Notes: generated by a model not told the origin, from the letters alone. Shown: positions 1 to 14,300, counted from the stretch's first letter. The stretch: DNA of 64,000 nt from Campylorhamphus procurvoides (GCA_013396655.1 WBMV01005060.1:310001-374000), one strand, 5' to 3'. Program-made: numbers and translations.

Positions 1-1623
1 TATCCTTCTCTTGCCATAAATGGGAATTACTAACAGATGTGTAAAGCCTTTTTAGTTCAAAAGTGTTAGAGGCATCAAGTTAGAGATGTCATAACAAATG
101 TTGGGTATTTTAATGAAGTGTGGTGTGCTAGCCCCTGTGACAAAAGAAACACAATGATGAAAAAATACTTCCAAAATATGATGCAGGGACACATTAGTCA
201 CATGAAGGCAACAAAATCCAAAGAACAGACTGTCAAGAAATCTCAGTAGATTTCCTTCTGGATGTTGTGAATTTGGAGGTTGCCGATTTTGGCTAGCTGT
301 GGATCTGGCATCCTGGTGTTCTCCCGCAAAAGAGGAATTGCTCAGATAATTATCCACCAAAGAGGGCAGACCCAGAGCTGCTGAGACTGCATTTCAGGCA
401 CAGTTAGACCTGGCTCCATTTTTAAGTTACAATAAAGCAACTGCTTTCTATTATTCTAAAATAGTGTTGCAGCTGAGGGTTTTTTCTGCAAGACAGGAGT
501 AAGACAGCAGTATCAGGTCACAGCTGTGGAAAAGAAGGGATCTGAAGAATCACACAGAAGAATGGGAAGAGAGGGCATTTGAAGTGAACACTAAGAGAGA
601 AAACCAAAATGAATAAAATTGGAGTGATGTTCAAACAGAAACAAATGTCAGAGGCAAAGGAAAATAGAAGAAAGCAAACTTGGTTTGTTTAGCCACCAAG
701 ACTAATTCCCCTTCTTGTTAGAAAAGACTTTCATAGATCAAAGTATTAGAGCACTCTGAGTTTCACTCGGGCTATCAGTGATATCCTGATTAGATTTGTA
801 TTTAAACAGAATTCCCATACATTTCAATTACCAGAATCATTGGAGCCAAGTGCTCTTTCAACTTAGATGTAAATAATCCATTCTCTAACAGAAAGTGAAA
901 AGGCATACAATATTGAAACCCAACAATGTTCTGTAGAGCCACATATACTTTTAGTGGTCATGAGCATAAATGGAAGCATTCTGTACTCTTACAGTTCCAC
1001 TGCTAAACTGAAAACTTGCTACAGCGCACAAGGGCAAGAATATTCTCGGCTTTTGACTGCTTTAATATCCATAGGATAGTCTTTCATCTGAGTCTTCACA
1101 AGTGTTCATCAGAATAATTCTACGCACCCAAAAAGATAAAATAAATAATTAAAATGTACTATGAAAGGTACTAAATTTCATATGTCAGGCTAAGCACTTT
1201 CTAAAAACAAGTGTCCTTGATGGCATGCCATTTGAGTGTGCAAAGCCAGCTGTACCCCAAAACATAGGCCTCTTTAAACACTGATGCCCAATCTAGTGGT
1301 TTGCACATTACAATATTCCTGAAGTGAACAGGAATCTAAATATCTATTGATACATCCCTGAAAGATAAACATATTCACTGCTACTGAGAAACAGTGTAAT
1401 GGGTAATATCACCCAAACACAACCACGAGGAATGAAAAGTATTTCTATAACAGGGCTGGGCATCAATGGGAATTGTAGCTGTTACTTAAATGCACAAGAA
1501 CATATTCAATACATTCATTATTCACTTAAAACTCTTCAGACTATGACTTATGTAAATACATGGTACTCTGACTTAACACCTACATTTTGAATCTAGGATT
1601 TAAAAGTTACAAAGGGTACTAGG

Positions 1624-1658
1624 TGTTTTTTTTTTAATTTTGTGGGGTTTTTTTTTTN
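1624..1658. repeat. Paired poly(T) runs ending in an undetermined base
   Basis: Two T-runs are separated by a short A/T segment and a GTGGGG motif. Position 1658 is N, the only ambiguous base I noticed in the window. It sits at the end of the second T-run, so it most likely reflects uncertainty over homopolymer length in the assembly rather than biology. Confidence 0.75.
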
Positions 1659-3282
1659 AGTGCTTCCATATTGTCTCAACTTTTACTTGCTACTACTCAG
1701 TAGACCCTAGAGGTCATACTGTTACTATGTCTTACGTTGTCTATAAAATTATGACCTGCATGCAGGATAGTAGGGAAAATTCATCAACAAAGGTTTTCAC
1801 TGAATAATCTTCTGGATCCAGAGAGCCACAATCCTCCCACTTTACAGAATTTTACTGCTGAAAGATGACTCTGAATCACAACACAGCAAAACAAATTTCA
1901 GCAGTGTCTGTTGCCATCGGGGACCTTCGTGACTGCTCCCATCCTCCATCCTCCCTACTCTGCCGCAGAGAGCAGTGTCTTTGCCCTCGCTGTGTTTTTT
2001 CACAAATTCCTTCCACAGTATCTGCACAACATCCAACTTCTACCCCCAGACACTTTCCTTATTATTGCAATTTTCTCTAAAGGATGATGCTGTCTAGCTC
2101 ATCTGCAAGAAAGTGTAGACAGCAAAGATGCTTAAAAATGTCACGGTCATCTGGACATATCCTTCTCATGTATCTTCACCTCAATGTTGTCCATGAATCC
2201 CAGTTTCTGGGTAGCACTACAGGCAAGAGATTGGCTATTTCCAAAGATATGCATCTTACAATATACATCTTTGAAAACCTAATAATAATAATAACAACAC
2301 ACTATAACAATAAATACCAAAGACTACTTGTAACTTTTCCCTTATCCTGATGAACTCATAAGTGAAACAAATCTACTAGATATCTCTAACATTACACCAA
2401 CAACATATCTGAATTATGTTTTTTTTCTTGATAGTTTAAATAATTTTAGAAAAATGCTAGGTGAAATGTTAGGTGCACACCTGCTGCTTTCACTGAATAC
2501 TTTCTCTAGAAGGTAGGCTAGCCCTACTCATGTTTGCAGCTCTCCTGCACAGAAAAATAACAAGAATTGTAATGTGAATTTACCAGTCAGGTTCAGGTCT
2601 TATTTCAAGAAAGAAAAACATCTGGGCTGGAAAATTTAGATGTAACTCATATGTGTCCTTTTGGGATCCTATAGGGTGTAATTGTCTGTTACCCAGTTCT
2701 ACCTCACCAGGTGAAATTTCAGACTCAGAACCTCATTTCGCTCCTCATCAATGAGAAGGTGAAACATCAAAGGACTTTCCATTACTAGACAGAAACAAGG
2801 TCATCATCATTATCAGCAATAACAGCTCTAAATGGATAAACAAAACTTTTGCAGAGTTGGAAATGTGGCACAGACAAGCCCAGATGCAAACAGTTTGGGG
2901 TTATCCAAAGTCTTTGTGCATAGTACTTTTCCCTTTTAACCCTTCTGTACCAAACAACACCTCTCTAAATGGATGCCAGTAGTTTTCCTGCCATCCCTGT
3001 GGCAATATTTAGTATTCACAGAGTCATGTTTCGAGGTGTCAGGAGCTGCAGCTGTCCTTATTTGTGTGGTCCAAAAATCAGGTTTGAGTAAGACTTCTAC
3101 TTCTTATATGCACTGGGAAGTCTGTCAGCCTGCAGCCCCCAAATTCAGCAGATGGCCAAGTTTAGCCAGTGAGCTATGGGAATGACAAAGAGCAGGAACC
3201 CTCTCTCCTCACATCATTAACAAAGCACAGTTCAGGACAGGGGCTCCAGGGTATTAATATAGATATATAATGGGAAAATGGA

Positions 3283-3353
3283 AAACAGACAAAACCAACC
3301 AACCAAGCAAAAAACAACTGGCAAAACAAAACCAAAAAACAAACCACCAAAAC
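3283..3353. repeat. A/C-rich simple-sequence tract
   Basis: About 70 bases are made almost only of A and C, with repeated CAAAA, CCAA and ACCAACC words. This is low-complexity DNA with no fixed unit. It may be a decayed microsatellite, or the remains of a tail from a retrotransposed sequence. No flanking element body is recognisable. Confidence 0.6.
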
Positions 3354-4924
3354 ATCTCTAATTCTAAACTCTCTAATCACTTTTAAACAGTTGAAATGAT
3401 GGGCTAAGTCAAGCCATTCTACCTGCCCCTACTATTTAGTTCTCTCACATGACAGCTACTGTGTCATCCTCTGCAATAGTCTCTGTAGGACAGGAAGAAA
3501 ACCAAACACCCACCGTCCCTTTCAAATTATTTTTAGTAAGTTACATGAATCATCTTTGTCAATATAACACAGAGGATAATGAAAGCCTTTAGAAAGCTAA
3601 CCCAGGTTACTCTTTCCATCACACCATTAAGTATGTCTGGAATTCTTGAAATCATGCTCTGTCAATTATTTTTTCAAATGTTGTTAAGATTTGTAACTAT
3701 GTTCCTTAAATAAGAAGAGACCTGATTTTTCTTACATATGTTATTTGCAGACAAGAAAAATATGCATAAGCAATCTTTAGGCTCCCTGTTTGGTATCTTC
3801 ATTTGATTTAGTACCCAGAAAGATGTTTAAAAACATTTGTTTTAAAATAGCTTTAGTGCTACCAAAGAATTACCTTTGTGTTATGTATGTATTACCTTAT
3901 ATTTGCTCTTTCCCAGCTATGCTATAACAACAGCAGTGGATGGTAGCAGGCAGTATTTTAAACATTTTATATTGTATATTAAAAAAATCTATTAGCATTT
4001 ACTTCTGCTCTTGTTTTAAATCTTCTTTAGCAGTAAAACAGGTAATATCATCCTAGCTGGACATCAAGTAGCTCATCACTGTGGTGAAGGCAGATTGCTT
4101 CTGTCTTGTTTTAGATCATCTTCTGACTCAGACATTCTCATCTTTTTGTTTTACACTTAATTTGCCTCCTCATTATCTTTTCAACTGTAAAAAGATGTTA
4201 ACTTCTTTGCTGCTTAAATAGAAACTCTGGACATAACCAAACACTCGCTGCAGACAAAAAAAATAATAATCTACATGTTAAGATGTTTTTAGTCTGTCTT
4301 TGCCCACAGAAACCACAAAAGAAGCCAGACCACCCTGTAAGGATATTTCTCATTTCTTCTCATTTCTCCTTTGCCTTAAGCCAAAGGCACCTGTGCTACA
4401 AGTAAATTTTCCCCCACAGATGATGAACTCCAGAGTTGTAGCCTGTTCTTGTTTGCTACTTGAGTCAGTTTAGCTGCTTTTTAGCTCTTGCCTGAGGATG
4501 TGCCTGTTCCTGCCTCGAGTCCTATTCCAAAAATCCTCAGCTCAACCTGAAGAGACTGAGGGAGTGTGACAAAAAAATCTAAAACAGGTATGTGAGAAGC
4601 TGGAAAGATGAGGAGAGGAAAAACAAGTTTGTGTTTCTTGAAGTTTACCAGCAGAGCAGGGTGTGATAGGAATCTCTTCCCTTCAGAAAAAAGGAAGTAT
4701 TAAAAATAATAAAATAGCTTTCTTTGAGTCTCAATAGCCCATTCTCACAAACGAAAGCATGTAATACAACCAGGGAACTGAAGAAAGATGAAAAAGGATC
4801 TTTTTACTAATCCATCCCCATTTAGCCCAAAGCTGCTCTATGGTATTTCCCTAACATAAATGTCTAGTTTCTGTCAGTTTTCCTGAACTGGAAATTGTAT
4901 CCAGGCCACTGCATTTAACAAACT

Positions 4925-5325
4925 TTGATGCATTTTTCTGTCTTGAATTTTTCTAATCCTTTCTTAAACCTCTTCAAACATGTGGTGGTATCCAAACCAT
5001 CTTGTATCAATGAAATCCTCAATTTATTTTGCATTATGAAGAAAAACTATTTTCCTGCTGTCTCACAGTTTCATGGTACCCCTGCTTCTTATTCTGTGGT
5101 AGCAAGGGATGATCAATTCCTTTCTGCATCCTCTAGATCATTTGTCAATTTGTACATCCCTTTCCATCCTTGCTGCTCATGTCATTATGCACACCATAAG
5201 ACTGCTTTTTCCCTAGGGTGAAGTGATTTGGTGCATTCAGTCTCTGCTGGTACAGAAACTTCTCAATTCCTCTGCTCAGGCTGTCATCTTCTCTGCAGCT
5301 CTTCCAGTTCCATCACATCCAGCTG
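4925..5325 (-). mobile_element. Ancient CR1/L3-like LINE 3' region, strongly diverged
   Basis: Read on the plus strand, this segment follows the order typical of a reverse-complemented old CR1/L3-type 3' region. It has a CTAATCC..TTAAACC start, then a GCATTATGAAGAAAAACTA block, a TTTCATGGTACCCC block, an AGATCATTTGTCAATTTGTACA block, a CAGTCTCTGCTGGTACAGAAACT block, and finally CTTCCAGTTCCATCACATCC. The order and spacing match the family as I know it, but substitutions are frequent, so this is an old insertion. The boundaries are approximate. It shows no coding capacity of its own. A frame across its far end (about 5299-5392), bounded by AG and GT, looks like an exon but overlaps this repeat. 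The family assignment rests on pattern memory and not on an alignment. Confidence 0.6.
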
Positions 5326-8300
5326 GAGGCAGGGCAACAAAAGCTGCACAGAGCTTACGAAGCACAGGAACATCAGAACTTAGAGCTGGAAGGTATTTTC
5401 TTTTGTGTTCCGTTCCTTTTCCGGTAACTCCTTTTTGTTTGATGAAGTTGCATTTTTACAAGCTCCTGGGCTGTGTGCCAGCATGATGTGAGATGACTTG
5501 ATGCTTTTAGTGTTATTCTTCTAAACTCTGCCTTCTCATCAGCTGCCTGTCCTGTGGGATAGCTTCCCAGGAAAGGAGCGAATTGGCCATGACCGAAGTG
5601 TCACCGCTACCTATGTACAATCACCTCTGCTATAGATTTCATCTCAAAGCAAGTGTTGCTCTTCTGGAAAGGTCCCTCTGGGAGAAGGCAGGTCCACAGC
5701 ATGGCTGAGCAGCTGCATTAGACACCACAGTATTCTAATGTAATTAGAAAACAGCTGTGAAGGAACAGTCAATTGTTTTTTGGCAGTCACGGCCAATTTT
5801 GCACCAATGCAAATGATGAATCAAATCCTGCAAGTTTACAATATCTGCTGAGAGCATGATGGCAGAAGCCATGCTAATGATTTTAAATCTTGTTTATGCC
5901 ATTTTTGGCTGATGGAGTAGTCCCCTGTCCCCCAGACGCCTCCAGTGCAAAGGGATTCCCATACACTGCACTATAACACCTACTGAGTAGGGGAGAGGAG
6001 AGCCAATGGGTTGGGTATGGAAATCAGGCAGCTACCTTTCAGCCAAAGACTAAACATAGTACATTCTTCCTTTCTAGAGAAGAAACTGTGCTGTTGAGCC
6101 ATACATTACTCAGCCTCAGCAAACAAACATAAAACTGTCAAGAGAGAATAACAAAGTACCCAGTTACTACCAGGCTGCTCCTCCCTGACTATCAAGCCCA
6201 GTCCGCCCACTGCGTAGTACTGCATCAGAAATACTCATCCAGGAGAACAATGTTATTTCTTTAAATATGTTCCTCATACCAGTTCTTTTAACAAATATCT
6301 AGCTCTGTCAGGACTATCAAATACAGCCTGTAAATGATCATCTGCTCCTAAATATGTGTGCAACTTTACTGTCTGAATGATGATGATAATCTCTAGGGCC
6401 TCATTGTCTTGCTGAGGCCCCCCACATGATCTTTCAAAATTATTGCATGTGTCAGCTGGGATTGGAAATGCTTCATAGGAGGATAACTGCTAAAAACATT
6501 TTTGCATTTGTAGCAGTTCCTGTTAGCATGAACAAATGGAATCCACTTGGCAATATGTCTGCATAAGTGCAAACTTTGAGATAAAGATGTTAGAAACAAC
6601 ATTTGAAAATGGCCCTTTGCCCTTCTTTTTCTGGCCCAAAAATAGCTGCATGTAAGTCTTCAGAAGGCAGTACTTTCAGCCAGATAGTCAATAATTTTAA
6701 TAGAATTAGCATGGGACAGAAATGCCGTCCAAAAATGGATTCATGTTTAATCTGGTAATCTGATCCCATATGGCACTTTAAAGAGTGGGAGGAATTAGTG
6801 GTTGCTGCTTAAAGAAATTACCCAGAAAATGACTGCTGAAGACAGACCAAATAGTACCTCATCAGCATTCAGCGTGAAAAAGACAGGAACACAGGAACAA
6901 GAGAAGTTAAAAGGTGAGCCAGCAAAGAAAGCCAAAATTTGTTCCTGCATGGCTGGGAAAGGGATAGCAATCAGATGATAAAGGCAATCTCAAAAAGTAC
7001 TGGATATAAATAAAGAGGAATTAGAATTTATTGCACAGGAGGGTAGAAGGCAATTTAAAAGGCAAATGTAACAATAAACCAAACTCCATCCTTAAATGCC
7101 CATTCACCTTCTCCACAGTTCTGAGAAGGTGTTAAGAATGCACAGTTTTGTCCCATAGTTATCTCTAATCATCCTAATAAGGGAAACAAAAGTCTCAGGC
7201 ATGAGGATCATGATGACTGTCTTGGTCCTGACACTTCACTGTGCATCAGGTCACCATTTCAGGACACATTTCTGGGAGGCAAAACAGATCACTCTTTCTG
7301 CCTTTGTCCCTCAGCCCAACAGATCTATTTGTCTGCATGACCTCGTGGTGAACTAGATTGAGAAAGTCAACTTACAACTAATCCTGTTTAAGAATTAAAA
7401 AAAGGACCAAGCATAGTTTTAATTCAGCTGAGGTCAACCAGTTCATCTGTAGCCCTGCAAAAAGTGGCAATGACACAACTGAGGAGCCACCCCTGGAGTG
7501 AACAGTTGGAGTTAAATGGAATAAACAGATGGAATTGAAGAGGAGAAGAGCAGAAACAGCTCACACCGCCTTTGATGCCAAGAGCGATGTCCACAAAAAC
7601 GCAGCCTCAGAGCTCCCAGTTTGTGCTGTCTCTGGAAGTGCGTTAATATCTGCATAAACACAGTAAATATGGCCTTCGTGCTAAAAAGGAATTATAATGG
7701 CCAGAGAGAATAAATAGAGCTGAGGGATACAATGTGACAAACATCCAAAGCACTTCAGATTTGGGCAGGCAGCATAATAATTAAATGATGCCTTTTCAGT
7801 TCTTCGTCAATCAGGAGGTTCAGCTACTCTGACCTGCCCCATGTTGGCAAACCTCCTTTCAGGACATTGACCTTTCACTTGGCCCATCTCCAAAAACCCT
7901 ACAAGGTATGAGAAGCCCTTCTCTTTCACTGAAGTTCTTGAAACCAAAGGGCATCAAAACAATGGCTAGTGAAGTTGTAGCTAAACCAAAGCAGGGTTTG
8001 AGGGTTGCAAATATATTTAGTATTTCTATAACTTGACATAGACATGTAGCACAGGTTAAAAACTAAAGAAAAGCTATTTTCACCCTTCACACCTCTCTGG
8101 AAAGGAAAGCATTTAGCAGAACAAAACTGGTGTTGTAAAATGAAATAAGATGTGACTGTTCCCAAATGGGGATTACACAAAATACACCCCTAAAGAATTA
8201 TTCTGTTGCTTACTTCTGGGGTAAGAATACAGGATTTATCTGTAAAAGCAGCTCAGACCAGGGCAGTGCAGTGGCTAATGAAACCCATGCCAATATATGT

Positions 8301-11300
8301 CCAAATCCTTTCCTTTGTGTCACCAGTTCAAGCACACCAATTTGTGACAGAGCTACGAAATGAAAAATCACAGCCCAGTGCACAGAGATAATATAGACAA
8401 TAACTAAGCTTTTGCTGCATGCTTATGCACACACGCAACACCCAGCATTCAGCTCAGGCAGAGCTGGGCTGGCTCACCAAAGCCAATAGCCCCGAGATAA
8501 AGAGTCCAAATTGAGGGGAGCGGGGGGGGAAAAAATCTTAGGTGCAGTCTACAGGCACAACAAACCCCACAATACTTTTTAAACTCTTATTCTTTGGTTC
8601 TGAACAGGCACAGGCTCTGGGTTCTGCACCAATGTCCAACGGCAGGATTAGTGTTACGGCATTAGTTCCTTAATGTATATATCCTTTTCTCTTAATTCTC
8701 CCTTTATTGCCACCCATCTCATTTCCTTCCTTTTAAACTACCTAAGGCTGTTCAAAACATTCAGAAAATGTACTTCAAGAAACAAAATTAATTGCATTTA
8801 TAAAGTCACTTTTTTGCAGAGTAAAACATTTTTTGTTTTGTTTAGGTGGCAATGGAGGCAAAGAGAGGACAATACCCATTTTTGTCTAAAAAAATTGCAA
8901 AATCTTGTGAGATGCCCCAAAACTAAATATAACGTAAGTGTCCATCTTAACTTTCATGTCTTCACTTAACCAGCCAGGTTTCCACAGCCAGTGGCTGTGG
9001 TCTGGGTATCAGAGCAACATTCAGGTTTAGTGTCTTATGTGGATACAGATTAAGATCGGAAAGATTACAATTTGCTGGGCTGGAAAAAGCCAGGCTAGAG
9101 GTCTTCCTCAATTAATAGCAATGCCGTTGTTGTCACCAGTGACCCCTTCCAGGCTGTACTTGATTTCCCTTCTTCCATTTCCTCTTTCCCTCCTCTAAAG
9201 GTCTTGTCTAACTCTTTGCAGAAAAATAACAAATAGGTGAACTGAAGTGACATAAAAGCAATTTCCCTATGCTCACCTCCCTTGTGCTCAGGTCAGCCAA
9301 GATTTCCTTATTTCACCGAAGAGAAATGTTCCTAAAACCAGCATTTGATTTGCCCAGCAGTCTGGCAGGTTGTGCCACTATTACAACATCCAGCTCGCTA
9401 ACAGCACAGCGGTTGCTTCCCATCAGCTTTTTCAACAAAGTATTTATTGACAGGTCAGAAAGCAAAAATGGCAGATTGAATAAACCAGAGCAACTGTAAC
9501 AGGAATCCTTTGCTAAACCTATCCCAGAAATGTCCTTCAGATTCTGCAATGTGATAAAGGTGAGTATGCCAGTAAAGAATGGGTTTTATTTCAGGATTTG
9601 GCTAAAATAAGGAAGATACCCCTGCCTTTTCAACTGCTATATTATTTTCTTTGTGGTCTTTTCATTGTGCCCATTGTTTGTGTTCCTTCCAGTTCAGGAG
9701 TGACCAGACTTTCATTGGGCACACACTACAGCACATCCTGCAGCAGGTACAACAAAAGGACTTTCATTTCAGTAATTTATAACATAACTGAGCTGAGGTT
9801 TGAGGGTAGATGCCTGAGACAAGTTTAGATGAGAAATAACAATGCTAAACTCAATAGTATTAACCAGGTGCAAAACAGGACAGGAATCAAGTCACAGATT
9901 ACCGGAGGCTTAATCTAGCAAGGCAATGAGGACCCTGTGCTCAGCCCCTCAAAGGGGTCATGCGCTGCCCTAAATTTAGGCTAAGTTCCAGTGAATTTCT
10001 GTGTGCAAAATAGAAATATCATCACTTTGCACACCTGAAAGTAATCACATTTAAAAATCAAGAGGTTAAACTACATTATCTGGAAAGACCAAGTTTCTCC
10101 GATATCTCTGCTTTTACACAAATTCAGACTATTACTTAATATGAAAAGCATAGGCTGGAGATGGGACAGGAGATGTGCAAGACATGCCATGAATTAAAGT
10201 TGGAATTAATGGATGGGTCTCATCAATCTCAGGTTGTATTTGTGATGAAGACAGTGCAAAGTGAATATACACCTTCAGTAAGAAAGGAAATGTCAAGAAA
10301 AAAGACAGTTATAAATCCAAGGTCAGCTGTAGCCTTCAAAGAGTTTTCTTAACCAGTTGTGATGGATTCCCAATTCGCTGAAAGTCTTACGTAAGACAAT
10401 TTGACACTGTATTGCCACAAGTTTCACATCATAAGAATTTCAAGGCTTTCAGCTAACAGCACAAACCCCTGAAGGAGATCGCAGAACCTTCGCCTCATTT
10501 TTGGTACCAATGTTAAGCCAAGAAGGGCCTCCCAAGTCAAACAGGATTGCTAAATATTGCCAAGCAATGGAAATAATTTCCTACTTTTGACTATTTAGAA
10601 AAAACAGCTTAGTCTAAGCCAAAGCCCCCAAAACTTTTGACAATATTACCCTTGATTTTCAGATAAAACCCATAATGTTCTTTTCATTCGGGAGGCTACA
10701 CAAGCGTTCCCCACCTTCATTCACTGGTTCAGCATCTTTCAGACTGATATAGAGCAATTATTTAACAATTTAGAGAACACAATTCTTTGGAAGAAAATGT
10801 GACATCTACTTTAAAACAGCATTCCCAGGGTTATTTTAGGTAGGTACAACATAATAACCTTAGTTTAGCAGCATATATTTTGCCTTGAATCTCTGTATAG
10901 TCCCTCTGAAAACGTAACCTTACAAGACTTTTTTATTGTTATTATTTTAAAACTAATCTCTGTAAAATCTTTACCTTCTCCCACAGTGAAACCCAAAGAT
11001 TCTAAACTCCACATAAAGTCTCCAGCCTTCAGGGACTGACACAGCAGTTCAGAATAGGTTTAGCAGACAAGACAGCACCTTCAGGCTGCTGGCACAAAGC
11101 AGCTTTCTTTGCTTCAGTTCCTGTAGTCTTCCCAGTTTCATCTTCCTCCCCAAATCTGCCATCATTATCTCTACATCGTTAACATTGCAGCTCATTAGTT
11201 GCAGTAGTGGGCAACCTAACTCTGTAATTTTCTCCTTCCATTGGAGAAATGGTCTGTTAGGTACCAGAGCAAATAGACACACAGATGTACTTATAGATGG

Positions 11301-14300
11301 GATTACCCCGATCTCCTTTATGTCTTCATCAAAATGAAAAATTAATATCCCTTTCAGCATATATTGGGAATTGAATTAGGAAAGCAAAAATACAAATAGT
11401 AATTCTGCAGAATTACCAAAACAGTACATCCAAGAACACGTGTCATGATCTCATTTCTCACCATAAATACTAAATTTTAAATGCAATCTGAGAGACAATT
11501 ATCATGAGCACCCCTACCTCCTCCTACTTGAAGGACAACTTTCGGTGCAGTCTGTTTTCCTGGATAACTTCCAGGGGACTGGATCCTTCATTGCCTTGCC
11601 TAGATATCGATACTTTTGCACAAAAAGTATAATGTGCTACAGTTCCTGCTGGAGCCCTCACTCCACTCTCCTCTCCTGCTGAGCAGGTGAAAATGAACAA
11701 AGAAGCTGCAAGGCTGCAGAGCATAAATCCTTACACTTGCCTTTCCAAATGTTTTCTATCAGAAACACAACATTTCAGTTTTGGCAGAGAAGAGGTTATT
11801 TTTCATAAAATAATGGTGAAATAAAAGTCTTCTGTAGAAGTTGCAAGAATACAAAGAATCCTTATATTTTGAATATTATTTTGTGTTTGATGAAATTCTG
11901 AAAATAAATAACTACTCCTTTGAAAGAAGACAATATTATTAGTTTTAATAATGAATGTCAAACGTTTCCTTTTTTAGAAACATATTTTAGAGTTATGGTT
12001 GGAGGAAAAAAGTTCCCCTTCTTATTTTGACTTCTCTCCTCAATGAATTTGATCCTTATCCAACCACTATGTCCCCTCTGCTTCTCCTTGAAGCTCCTAA
12101 ATAAGCTCTGGAGTGATCTTGGGAAGAGACTTGCCAGGTAATGGCAGCCAGAGGCAGCAGGGGGGGCTCACACATAGGGTTAGTTTGCTGGCCTTGCATA
12201 TTTTCATCTTCATTTTCACTCTTTACTGATGGTAATGGCAGAAGAGAATCTCAACAGCAGTTTTAAACTTTGGGACCTAAATTTTCTGATAATTTTCTTT
12301 GGAATTTCTGTACATGAATGCTTTTGATGGTAATTTATATCTATTTCTTGCATCAAGACATTCATCAGTAAATCTCAAAGCACTTTAGAAAGGAGATCAA
12401 TGTCATTATCATCATTTTGAAATTAGCTTACCAAGAGATTATTATTCCTGGTACAACGTGATTGCTATGTAAAAGCAGTATGAGTGCAGTGGCATTTGCC
12501 TTTATGCCATCTTAACACCACTATCTAAAGATTTCTTCAGCCAAATCAGAATAAGACAGCCTTAATCTTTTCTGCTGCCTTGAAAAAGAAAAAAAACCCC
12601 ACAACAACACAAAAACACCAAAGGAAGAAATGAAAGAAATATGAGTCTTTTTGACTAAACAAAGAAATCCAAGTTAACATCACTATATATTTTACTTAAG
12701 TCTGGACATAAAATTCTAGAAAGACATTTTAAAAAAAAAGGAACATCTGCACTAGAGGAAAGCCTCGCTGCTTTGAAGGCTTGCTGAGTATAATTTGCCC
12801 TGTCCTTCACAGAAAGGGCTTCACTGATATTTTGTGGAAACACTGGCCCAATCTTGAAGAATACTGTGCTTTTTGACTCTTAACAGAGAAATTCAGAGGA
12901 CTGCATGCTAAAATGCCATATTGAAAATTGTTTACTGTTAGCCACTCTGCTGCAAAGCATCCATGGCAGGGCTTAAATGCTACCCACACAATGCAGTACG
13001 AAATTCAGGTGAGCCCCAAGAACGTGAAAGAGAGTGTAGATGGAGGGAAAACATTATAAATAAATAACAGAAGCCAAAGTATTTCTGAGTCGTATGTTCT
13101 TACATGAACACCTTTATTACAGCACAGGTCTACATTGACATTTTGCATATCTTTTTGCAGTAAGTGCTTCAGAAAAAAAAACATTAGTTAGTTTGAGAAA
13201 CAAAAACCTATAATGGTTAGCCAGAAATAATAATTTTTGCACTGCCAAAAGAAAAAACATGGACAAATGTGTGTTTTGAAATGAAGACATAGGTATTGTA
13301 AATAGAACTGAAAGATGTGGGATTTAACTTGACTGTTTCTACCATTCAAGAATCAACCTCAAAACAAAAAGCACAGAGAGCAAGAGAAAGTTCTGTAACC
13401 TTTTCAATATTCTTCATTAGACTTCACCATTCACAGCCCCCAGAGTGAACTGCATCATCAAATCAATTGCACCAAAGCTGCCTCTGATTTATGAAAGGCC
13501 TCACCACGGAGTTTTCATATACCAGTTATTTAAGTACTGAAAAGTCTTACCTATAGATCCTCAAGTAATTACACACTGAGAAAGCTCATGCAGAGCAGAT
13601 TTGCAGCAAAGGGAGGCCACTGTAGGAACAAAAGCCTTTTTACAGCTGAAATCAGGCATGTATTACAGGTTTGTGTTTTTATGGGGCTGCATTAAGAGCT
13701 GAGCCCCAAGACTAGCACAAAACGAGAGCAGAGGACTTTTCCAGTGATAAATCTGAAGAGATATGAAGGCATTTCCAGGACCACAACTATATAAAAGCCA
13801 GGTACAGGTTTTTCCTTTTCAGCTCTCTGTTTAAATAATCATTTGGTGACCTGTGATGGCACATATGCATTCAGTAAGTGCTACAAACATCACCTTTCTG
13901 CAGTACAGTTTGGATTTTGATTTTTTACTGTTCTCATCACCTTTGATGTCTCATGCCCCACCAGCACAGTAAAAAAAGAACAGCCAAGTTTCTGCTTAGA
14001 GGAGCGGCATCTGCTGCACTCCAGCTTCTGGGATTTGGGAGGTGGGTTTGCACTTGAAGTTCCCAGTCACAAAAGTTGTGGACCACTGTGTCATAATGGT
14101 CTGGATAAAAAGAATGCACATCCCTTTTCTCTGAAACCTGTCTTTCAAACACAGCAGAAATGGAGCTTTTCCCCAAGAAAGCAAAGACAGCATCAACATC
14201 CTCCTCTTAACCAGTGGAGAGTATTTCCCCCCTTTTCATTCTCCCTGTACAAAGTCTCTTTAAAAAAATGAAATGGACAAGTGAATCAGCTCTCAGTCCT

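Larger units (their letters stand above)
1..4924. other. Unique AT-rich noncoding DNA, no gene seen
   Basis: No exon, RNA gene or recognisable transposon is visible on either strand. Open frames here are at most about 100 codons, in unrelated frames and without domains. The recognisable structures are two T-runs with one ambiguous base near 1624-1658, an A/C-rich tract near 3283-3353, and short runs such as AATAATAAT near 2281. The stretch could be intergenic or intronic. Confidence 0.6.

Noticed and set aside
5299..5392. Exon-like frame with good AG acceptor and GT donor
   Set aside because: It overlaps an ancient minus-strand CR1/L3-like fragment, whose own blocks explain the upstream pyrimidine-rich sequence. 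I kept it only as a note under that finding.
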